A stretch of 6,376 nt of DNA from Campylobacter sp. (GTDB lineage Bacteria > Campylobacterota > Campylobacteria > Campylobacterales > Campylobacteraceae). The DNA lies in NCBI GenBank assembly GCA_017940085.1, contig JAGAZK010000143.1, positions 1 through 6,376 of the forward strand, written 5' to 3'. The notes under the pieces were generated by a model. That model searched no databases. It was given only the letters and a program-made list of their open reading frames with translations, and was not told the origin of the DNA. Position numbers and translations under genes: made by a program. Shown piece after piece: positions 1 to 4,666 of the stretch (the first letter of the stretch is position 1; every line of letters starts with the position of its first letter).

Positions 1-606
1 GTGGGGTTTGGGGGCAAATTTAGTATTATTTTCTATACTCAAAGCATACGCAGAAATATGCTCAATACCAAGTTTGGCTATATTTTCACATTCATTTAAA
101 AGAAGTTTTTTAGTATCAAATTTGCTCCCATAAATCAAATCAATATTAATATTGCTAAAACCAGCTGTTTTAGCGTCTCGCACAACTTGAAAAATCGCTT
201 TTTTATCATGAATGCGACCTAAAAATTTGAGCTTTTTTTCATCAAAACTTTGAGCCCCAAAACTTATGCGATTTACCCCAAATGAGTGCATATCTTTAAG
301 CCAAGTCAAATTTGCTGAGTTTGGGTTGGCTTCTGTGGTGATTTCGGCGTTTTGGCTTAAAAATGGCGATAAAATCTCAAAAATAGGTGCGTAAAATTTG
401 GTCTCCACACAACTCGGAGTCCCGCCACCTATGAAAATAGACGAAATTTGTTTGTCTTTTAAATCTAGATTTATAAAATTGTGCAAAATATCGTTTTTAA
501 GAGCCGCAAAATACGGCTGGATTAAATTTGATTTGTTTGCAAACGAGCCAAACGCACAATACGGACATTTGCTCACGCAAAATGGAATATGAATATAAAT
601 TTGCAT
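1..606 (-). CDS. hemW: HemW-like radical SAM heme chaperone, N-terminal part (runs off left edge)
   Basis: Seen: reading leftward from an ATG at 606-604 the frame stays open for 202 codons to the window edge. The protein starts MQIYIHIPFC and carries the radical SAM cluster motif CVSKCPYC (C10, C14, C17), the SAM-binding glycine motif GGGTPS (60-65), EANP (92-95), GVNRISFGAQSF (about 110-121), LGRIHD, NIDLIYG and HISAYALSIE (183-192). Known: this motif order is that of the HemN/HemW family. True HemN coproporphyrinogen oxidases have a fourth Cys (CxxxCxxCxC); here that position is Phe, as in HemW, which binds heme and delivers it to cytoplasmic-side targets such as respiratory enzymes. Many databases still label these proteins oxygen-independent coproporphyrinogen oxidase-like. 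The family is usually about 350-390 residues, so roughly 150 C-terminal residues lie outside. No clear Shine-Dalgarno precedes the ATG, but the IHIPFC motif begins at residue 5, as expected, which fixes the start. It is transcribed divergently from rppH. Confidence 0.93.
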   Translation of the reverse strand, partial: MQIYIHIPFCVSKCPYCAFGSFANKSNLIQPYFAALKNDILHNFINLDLKDKQISSIFIGGGTPSCVETKFYAPIFEILSPFLSQNAEITTEANPNSANLTWLKDMHSFGVNRISFGAQSFDEKKLKFLGRIHDKKAIFQVVRDAKTAGFSNINIDLIYGSKFDTKKLLLNECENIAKLGIEHISAYALSIENNTKFAPKPH

Positions 607-701
607 TTTTTAGTTTAGTCAAAATTTACTTAAAAGCCTATTATTTATTAGAGTTTAAAGGTTTTTTGGGTAGCATTTTTTGAAAATTTTCAAGGCAAAA
701 A
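607..701. promoter_or_regulatory. Divergent hemW / rppH promoter region
   Basis: These 95 nt separate two genes transcribed away from each other, so promoters for both directions should lie here or in the gene starts. For the rightward operon a plausible sigma70 -10 is TAGCAT at 671-676, preceded by a T6 tract and GGG (662-670); Campylobacter promoters often have a T-rich stretch instead of a good -35. Transcription would then begin near 683, about 19 nt before the rppH ATG. A second rightward candidate is TATTAT at 639-644. For the leftward hemW transcript the AT-rich stretch around 637-655 could supply a -10, but no element stands out. The region being regulatory follows from the gene arrangement; the individual hexamers are weak guesses. 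Confidence 0.5.
680..693. repeat. 14-bp perfect palindrome TTGAAAATTTTCAA upstream of rppH
   Basis: The sequence TTGAAAATTTTCAA equals its own reverse complement. It sits just downstream of the candidate -10 (671-676), over the expected transcription start, and abuts the rppH Shine-Dalgarno AAGG (692-695). With no loop it is not a terminator hairpin; a dimeric repressor operator is possible. In DNA this AT-rich, about one palindrome of this length per window is expected by chance by my rough estimate, so only its position makes it interesting. Confidence 0.3.
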
Positions 702-1163
702 ATGGAAAAAAAATACAGACCAAATGTCGCTGCTGTCGTTTTGTCTCCTGCTTATCCTTTGGATTGTAAATTTTTAATAGCTCAAAGAAGTGATATAAAA
801 GGAGCTTGGCAGTTTCCGCAAGGTGGCATTGACGAAAAAGAAACGCCAAAAGAAGCGATTTTAAGAGAATTAAGTGAAGAAATTGGCACTGATGAGGTGG
901 AAATTTTGGCTCAACACCCAGAGTGGCTAAGCTATGATTTTCCGCAAGGAATTGCCAAAAAAATGCATTATGATGGTCAAAGCCAAAAATATTTTTTAGT
1001 TCGCCTAAAAAGTAATGCGAAAATCGATATAAACACAAAAGATCCAGAATTTGATGATTATAAATTTGTTGATTTTAATGGGGTTTTTGATTTGGTAAAT
1101 CATTTCAAAAAGCCTATTTATCATAAAGTTTTGAAATATTTTAAAGACGAAGGATATATTTAA
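702..1163 (+). CDS. rppH: RNA pyrophosphohydrolase RppH (Nudix hydrolase, NudH)
   Basis: Seen: 153 residues. An RppH-like N-terminus YRPNVAAVV (5-13) is followed by WQFPQGG (36-42) and a full Nudix box starting at G41, with E47 and R55-E56-x2-E59-E60-x-G62; these glutamates bind the catalytic divalent metals. After the box come EWLSYDFP and GQSQKYFLVRL, which parallel the E. coli RppH segments NWLRYKLP and GQKQKWFLLQL. Known: RppH removes pyrophosphate from the triphosphorylated 5' end of transcripts in the cytoplasm and so triggers 5'-end-dependent mRNA decay; older annotations say dinucleoside polyphosphate hydrolase or invasion protein InvA. It is shorter than E. coli RppH (about 176 residues) but close to epsilonproteobacterial homologues. 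The ATG at 702 has AAGG at 692-695 and lies just before the conserved YRPNV. The stop TAA shares one base with the lysC ATG. First gene of the rightward operon. Confidence 0.95.
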   Translation: MEKKYRPNVAAVVLSPAYPLDCKFLIAQRSDIKGAWQFPQGGIDEKETPKEAILRELSEEIGTDEVEILAQHPEWLSYDFPQGIAKKMHYDGQSQKYFLVRLKSNAKIDINTKDPEFDDYKFVDFNGVFDLVNHFKKPIYHKVLKYFKDEGYI

Positions 1164-1165
1164 TG
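1149..1165 (+). promoter_or_regulatory. lysC ribosome binding site and rppH/lysC TAATG overlap
   Basis: GAAGGA at 1149-1154 is a good Shine-Dalgarno 8 nt before the lysC ATG (1163-1165). The rppH stop TAA (1161-1163) overlaps that ATG by one base, a layout suited to termination-reinitiation. Confidence 0.75.
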
Positions 1166-2371
1166 TTGGTAGTGCAAAAATACGGTGGCACAAGTGTTGG
1201 AACACTTGAAAGAATAGATGAAGTTACTAAAAGAGTAATTCAAACAAGAAGAGCAGGAAATGATGTAGTAGTCGTGGTTTCTGCTATGAGTGGAGTTACG
1301 AATAGATTAATTGAGTATGCAGAACATTTTGCCAAAAATGCCCCACAATCAAGCGATATGGATATGTTGCTTAGTGCAGGTGAGCGAGTTACGAGTGCTT
1401 TGCTTTCGATTTCTTTAAATGCAAATGGACATGATGCTGTATCTATGAGCGGTAGAGCCGCTGGAATTATCACAGATGATGTAAGCACAAAAGCTAGAAT
1501 TCTTAGAATCGATACTACAAATATCAAAAACGCCTTAAAAGAAGGCAAAATCGTAGTTGTGGCTGGATTTCAAGGTGTAAATGAAAAAGGCGAAGTTACG
1601 ACTTTGGGTCGTGGTGGGAGCGATTTGAGTGCTGTAGCGATAGCTGGAGCATTAAAAGCTGATGTTTGCGAAATTTATACTGATGTTGATGGCGTTTATA
1701 CGACTGATCCAAGAATAGAGCCAAAAGCCAAAAAGCTTGAAAAGATTAGTTATGACGAAATGCTTGAACTTGCTAGTATGGGAGCAAAAGTTTTGCAAAA
1801 TAGAAGCGTAGAATTAGCCAAAAAATTGAGCGTAAATTTAGTAACTAGAAGTAGTTTTAACAATAATTCAGGAACATTAATCACAGGAGAAGAGGGTATG
1901 CAAGATATGGAAAAAGTTTTAATTAGCGGAATTGCACTTGATAAAAATCAAGCTAGGGTTACGATTAGGGGCGTTACAGATAAGCCTGGAGTTGCGGCTG
2001 CGATTTTTACGAAACTAGCAGAAAAAAACATAAATGTAGATATTATTATCCAAAATAATTCCAAAGAAGATGGCACTACAAGCATAGGTTTTACCGTCCC
2101 ACAAAATGAAGCAGATATGGCAAAATCAATAGTAGAAAATGAAGCAAAATCTGTTGATATTGATAACGATGTGGTCAAAGTGAGCGTTGTGGGTGTAGGT
2201 ATGAAAAGCCACTCTGGCGTGGCAAGTTTGGCATTTGCGACTTTGGCAAATGAAGGTATAAATATTCATATGATCTCAACTAGCGAGATTAAGATTTCAA
2301 TGATAGTTAGCTCAAAATACGGCGAACTCGCTGTTAGAGCATTACACAAAGCTTATGAATTGGACGCTTGA
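1163..2371 (+). CDS. lysC: Aspartate kinase (aspartokinase), monofunctional, with two C-terminal ACT domains
   Basis: Role: ATP-dependent phosphorylation of L-aspartate to 4-aspartyl phosphate in the cytoplasm, the first step toward lysine, diaminopimelate for peptidoglycan, threonine and methionine. Seen: 402 residues. The kinase domain covers about 1-240, with KYGGTSVG (6-13), VVVVSAMSGVTNRLI (36-50), SAGERVTSALL (71-81), TTLGRGGSDLSA (146-157), YTDVDGVYTTDPR (172-184) and MGAKVLQNRSVELA (206-219). Two ACT domains follow (about 255-325 with TDKPGVAAAIF, and 336-402 with VGVGMKSHSGVA). This is the layout of lysine- and threonine-sensitive monofunctional aspartokinases such as C. glutamicum LysC and B. 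subtilis aspartokinase II; no homoserine dehydrogenase is fused. Allosteric feedback is therefore expected from the family, though effector specificity cannot be read here. The start has a good Shine-Dalgarno and KYGGTS at the expected place. An internal start at codon 246 may give a second product (see 1898). The TGA stop overlaps the hobA ATG by one base. Confidence 0.97.
   Translation: MLVVQKYGGTSVGTLERIDEVTKRVIQTRRAGNDVVVVVSAMSGVTNRLIEYAEHFAKNAPQSSDMDMLLSAGERVTSALLSISLNANGHDAVSMSGRAAGIITDDVSTKARILRIDTTNIKNALKEGKIVVVAGFQGVNEKGEVTTLGRGGSDLSAVAIAGALKADVCEIYTDVDGVYTTDPRIEPKAKKLEKISYDEMLELASMGAKVLQNRSVELAKKLSVNLVTRSSFNNNSGTLITGEEGMQDMEKVLISGIALDKNQARVTIRGVTDKPGVAAAIFTKLAEKNINVDIIIQNNSKEDGTTSIGFTVPQNEADMAKSIVENEAKSVDIDNDVVKVSVVGVGMKSHSGVASLAFATLANEGINIHMISTSEIKISMIVSSKYGELAVRALHKAYELDA
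1885..1900 (+). promoter_or_regulatory. Internal ribosome binding site within lysC
   Basis: AGGAG at 1885-1889 lies 8 nt upstream of an in-frame ATG (1898-1900), with a further purine-rich GAAGAGGG between them. It is the strongest Shine-Dalgarno I noticed in the window, better than those of most annotated genes here. It falls exactly at the boundary between the kinase and ACT domains. Confidence 0.5.
1898..2371 (+). other. Predicted aspartokinase beta subunit from internal in-frame start in lysC
   Basis: Initiation at the ATG at 1898, codon 246 of lysC, would give a 157-residue protein beginning MQDMEKVLISGIAL and consisting only of the two ACT domains. A second in-frame ATG follows at 1907. 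Known: in B. subtilis aspartokinase II and C. glutamicum, lysC encodes a large alpha and a small beta subunit by such in-frame internal initiation at about this position, giving an alpha2-beta2 enzyme whose regulatory site forms between ACT domains. Inference: the same happens here, based on the strong AGGAG and the exact domain boundary. It is not proven, because Gly-Glu-Glu-Gly codons can look like a Shine-Dalgarno by chance. Confidence 0.45.
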
Positions 2372-2400
2372 TGACGAGCTTACTAGAATGGACGCTTGAT
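2350..2400 (+). repeat. Imperfect direct repeat (about 23 nt, two copies) across the lysC/hobA junction
   Basis: Copy 1 (2350-2372) and copy 2 (2377-2400) each begin AGCTTA and end with the identical 12-mer TGGACGCTTGAT (2361-2372 and 2389-2400), with a short diverged middle (TGAAT against CTAGAA). Copy 1 encodes the end of LysC (frame ..AYELDA-stop) and includes the hobA ATG. Copy 2 encodes the first helix of HobA (WTLD) in a different reading frame. It could be a small duplication or a coincidence. Confidence 0.55.
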
Positions 2401-2913
2401 TTCATAAGAAATGAAGGTTTTTTTATGAAATGGCTTGAAGAAAGGCGGACCGAATGGACACCGCTTTTATCTTCAAGACTTAGATTTTTGTTAGATGGAT
2501 ATTCGTTTGTTTTTGTGTGCGATGAAGAAAGAGAGTGGTTTGAGCAGTATTTTTTGCAAAATATCAACAAAAAAACTACACAAAGACCGATTTTACCATT
2601 TATTAGCCTAAAATCTTTGTATCCAAATTTGAACCAAATCAAAACAATCGAAGATATGGCATTGCTTGAAGATATGCTAAGTATCGCTTTCCCAAATGGA
2701 TATATATATTTTTATGTGGGCAAAACAAACACTGTCCAAGCCCAAATCGCCCAAAGTAGTGAGCTAAGCTATATGTGGATATTAAATGATAATATTCCAA
2801 ATTCGTTTTATTTAAACTCAAAAGATGAATTGCTTGATATAAAATTATTATCTTTATTTAAATTATTTGATGCTAGTATGGACGCTGTCTTGTTTGGCAA
2901 GGTGCAAATTTAA
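2371..2913 (+). CDS. hobA: HobA, DnaA-binding replication initiation regulator
   Basis: Role: in H. pylori, HobA is a tetramer with a sugar-isomerase (SIS)-like fold that binds DnaA domain I and promotes ordered DnaA assembly at oriC. It is the functional counterpart of E. coli DiaA and is found in epsilonproteobacteria. Seen: 180 residues, the length I recall for H. pylori HobA. The N-terminus LLEWTLDFIRNEGFF and the C-terminus LLDIKLLSLFKLF...VLFGKVQI (154-180) line up with remembered H. pylori HobA segments (YDWIKEFVRDQGEF; LLDYKLLQLFKLF...VLYNKVTL); the middle is more diverged but contains DEEREWFEQYFL. Start choice: the ATG at 2371 overlaps the lysC TGA (TGATG) and keeps the conserved first helix. 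A TTG at 2368 is less likely. The ATG at 2425 has a better Shine-Dalgarno but would lose 18 conserved residues. No real Shine-Dalgarno precedes 2371, so translation probably depends on coupling to lysC. The TAA overlaps the holB ATG. The adjacent clamp-loader gene fits a replication role. Confidence 0.9.
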   Translation: MTSLLEWTLDFIRNEGFFMKWLEERRTEWTPLLSSRLRFLLDGYSFVFVCDEEREWFEQYFLQNINKKTTQRPILPFISLKSLYPNLNQIKTIEDMALLEDMLSIAFPNGYIYFYVGKTNTVQAQIAQSSELSYMWILNDNIPNSFYLNSKDELLDIKLLSLFKLFDASMDAVLFGKVQI

Positions 2914-3530
2914 TGCAAAGCAAAATCATCATTAGCAATGATTTTGAAGCTATAAAAACAGAATTTTTGTGCGACAAAGACCCAAATTATTTGCGTTTTT
3001 TTGAATTTGAAAATGCTTTAGTAGAAAATGCTAGAGAAATCATCAACGAAGCTTATATAGCAGAAAGCAAAGAAAAAACAATAATCGTACATGCCAAAAA
3101 ATTTGGGCTTGAGTGGCAAAATGCTTTGTTAAAAATATTAGAAGAACCACCGAGAAATATTGTTTTTGTGATAGTTTCGCCTGAAAAAAATTTATTAATT
3201 CCCACAATTAGATCCCGTCTTATTATGGAAAACCGCACAAAAAAGCCAAATATGAAGCCACTAAATTTAGATTTAACAAGGCTTGATTTAAAAACTGCTT
3301 ATAATTTCATAGATGAGCAAATAAATTTAGAAAAAGAAGATAAATTAAACAAAAATGAGCTTTTAATACTCCTAAAAAACATAGTTTGCAAGGCTTTGGA
3401 TTTGGGGATTAAATTTAAAAGCGAGGATTTAGAATACTTTGCTAAGCTTTATAAACTTGCTGAATTAAACGCAAAAGTCCCACAAATCCTTACTCCTTTA
3501 CTTTTACTTATCATAAAAAGGCAAAAATGA
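2913..3530 (+). CDS. holB: DNA polymerase III delta' subunit (HolB-like, short form)
   Basis: Role: stationary subunit of the clamp loader that opens the beta sliding clamp and places it on primed DNA. Seen: 205 residues with the delta'/DnaX-type AAA+ signature QNALLKILEEPP (69-80), then FVIVSPEKNLLIPTIRSR (85-102). R100-S101-R102 corresponds to the sensor/arginine-finger SRC region that delta' inserts into the neighbouring ATPase subunit. I see no Walker A P-loop and no zinc-finger cysteines, and the whole protein is far shorter than E. coli delta' (334 residues); epsilonproteobacterial HolB proteins are, as I recall, also around 200-220. The C-terminal third is helical and Lys/Leu-rich with no motif I recognise. 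ATG 2913 overlaps the hobA stop; AAGG at 2899-2902 is a fair but distant Shine-Dalgarno. The end overlaps folP by 4 nt (ATGA). Family assignment is firm; delta' rather than another clamp-loader protein rests on the motif plus the conserved locus. Confidence 0.88.
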   Translation: MQSKIIISNDFEAIKTEFLCDKDPNYLRFFEFENALVENAREIINEAYIAESKEKTIIVHAKKFGLEWQNALLKILEEPPRNIVFVIVSPEKNLLIPTIRSRLIMENRTKKPNMKPLNLDLTRLDLKTAYNFIDEQINLEKEDKLNKNELLILLKNIVCKALDLGIKFKSEDLEYFAKLYKLAELNAKVPQILTPLLLLIIKRQK

Positions 3531-4657
3531 AAATATATAAAATTAGCTCAAATAATGATTTTGACTTGCTTTGTAGTGAAATAAAGCCACACAATATCGG
3601 CAAAGGCATTATGAAAAAAAAGTCAAATTTAAATTATTTTTACATAAAAAATATAAAGCGATCCGCAATAAATATCCTAAAACAAGATGCTTTGAGTGTT
3701 GGGGCTGAGCTTATTAGCCCAAAAGACAGCGTTTTGGGCGGAAGTGAGATTGAAAATGCTGTATTGATCGCAAATGACAAGCAAATTTCACTTCTAATAA
3801 AAAAAGAAGCTATGCAAGATTTTGGACTAAAAATATTATCAAATTTCTTAAAAATCAAATTTAAAAAGCCAAAAATTCCACAAATTATGGGTGTTTTAAA
3901 TTTTAACAACGATAGTTTTAATCCATTTAGTCGCACTAAGCTAAAAGACTGTATCAAAAAAAGTGAAAATTTGATTAATAGCGGAGCTGATTTTTTGGAT
4001 ATTGGAGCAGTTAGCTCAAGACCTGGAAGCAAATATATAGGAAGTAAAGCCGAATTTGAGCGAATAAAGCCTGTGATTGACGAGCTGTATAAGCATAAAA
4101 TCTACGAACAAACTAAGCTTAGTCTTGATAGCTTTGATGAAATTTGTCTTAGATACGCATTAGATCATGGATTTTGTTTTATTAATGATATTAGTGGAAA
4201 TACTGCTCTTTGTGAGCTTGCTAAAGAGTATAATGCGTATTATTGTCTTATGAATATGATAGGAAGCCCAGAAAATATGCAAGATAATGTTAAAGATTGC
4301 GATATTTTGGGCGTGGTTGATGAGTTTTTTGAAACAAAACTCGCTCAGATTAAAGATTATGACAAAATTATCCTTGATGTGGGGATTGGATTTGGCAAAA
4401 CTGCAAATGACAATATGAAATTAATCAAAAATTTAGAGCATTTTTTGCATTTTGGATTTGATTTATTAATCGGAGCTAGTAGGAAATCGCTTATAAATGC
4501 GTATTTTCCAAGCAAAGTTGAAGATAGATTGGCTGGGAGTTTGTTTTTGCACCAAAAAGCTTTTGAAAATGGTGCTAAAATTATCAGAACCCACGATGTA
4601 TATGAACACGCACAAATGTTTAAATTAAATCAAATTTATTCTAAAATCACGATTTAA
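3527..4657 (+). CDS. folP: Dihydropteroate synthase with N-terminal extension
   Basis: Role: condenses 6-hydroxymethyl-7,8-dihydropterin pyrophosphate with p-aminobenzoate to give 7,8-dihydropteroate in folate synthesis; it is the sulfonamide target. Seen: 376 residues. The TIM-barrel core begins near 116, with IMGVLNFNNDSF (120-131), DIGAVSSRPGS (158-168), LDSF (200-203), INDISG (219-224), NMIGSPENMQ (243-252), LDVGIGFGKT (283-292), GASRKS (316-321), DRLAGSL (333-339) and RTHDV (354-358). Compared with textbook bacterial enzymes (NVTPDSF, GGESTRPG, MHxxGxP, LDPGIGFGKT), several pterin/pABA-site loop residues differ, although the Asn, Asp, Arg-Pro, Lys and Arg-His anchors remain. Residues 1-115 precede the core and show no motif I can name; E. 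coli DHPS is about 282 residues, while campylobacter and helicobacter forms are about 380, so the extension is a lineage feature. The start ATGA overlaps the holB stop and has AAAAGG at 3516-3521. An in-frame ATG at 3611 with AAAGG is a weaker alternative. Confidence 0.94.
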   Translation: MKIYKISSNNDFDLLCSEIKPHNIGKGIMKKKSNLNYFYIKNIKRSAINILKQDALSVGAELISPKDSVLGGSEIENAVLIANDKQISLLIKKEAMQDFGLKILSNFLKIKFKKPKIPQIMGVLNFNNDSFNPFSRTKLKDCIKKSENLINSGADFLDIGAVSSRPGSKYIGSKAEFERIKPVIDELYKHKIYEQTKLSLDSFDEICLRYALDHGFCFINDISGNTALCELAKEYNAYYCLMNMIGSPENMQDNVKDCDILGVVDEFFETKLAQIKDYDKIILDVGIGFGKTANDNMKLIKNLEHFLHFGFDLLIGASRKSLINAYFPSKVEDRLAGSLFLHQKAFENGAKIIRTHDVYEHAQMFKLNQIYSKITI

Positions 4658-4666
4658 AGAGCAAAA

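Noticed and set aside
1..14. G-rich stretch GTGGGGTTTGGGGG as a phase-variable G tract
   Set aside because: The runs are only 4 and 5 G long, below the usual 8 or more of Campylobacter contingency loci, and they encode ordinary HemW residues (APKPH).
398..592. Rightward 64-codon open frame inside hemW
   Set aside because: It overlaps the conserved radical SAM cysteines on the opposite strand and its product resembles nothing; it is a shadow frame.
655..1205. Open leftward frames opposite rppH and the start of lysC
   Set aside because: They lie antisense to clearly functional Nudix and aspartokinase genes, show no recognisable motif and have low-complexity Phe/Leu/Lys-rich composition; they are shadows of the coding strand.
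2368..2370. TTG as start of hobA
   Set aside because: It adds one residue, has no better Shine-Dalgarno, and the following ATG forms the same kind of TGATG/TAATG overlap seen at neighbouring junctions.
2452..2465. GAATGGACACCGCTT and TGGACGCT at 2879-2886 as further copies of the junction repeat
   Set aside because: They share only 8 bases or so with the repeat core and are explained by common codons; spacing and context differ.
3611..3621. Internal folP ATG with AAAGG, and an A8 run right after it, as alternative start or slippage/phase-variation site
   Set aside because: The upstream start has a good AAAAGG and gives the length usual for campylobacter and helicobacter FolP. A7-A8 runs occur several times in this AT-rich window (for example 6196-6203 in ligA), so this one is not distinctive.
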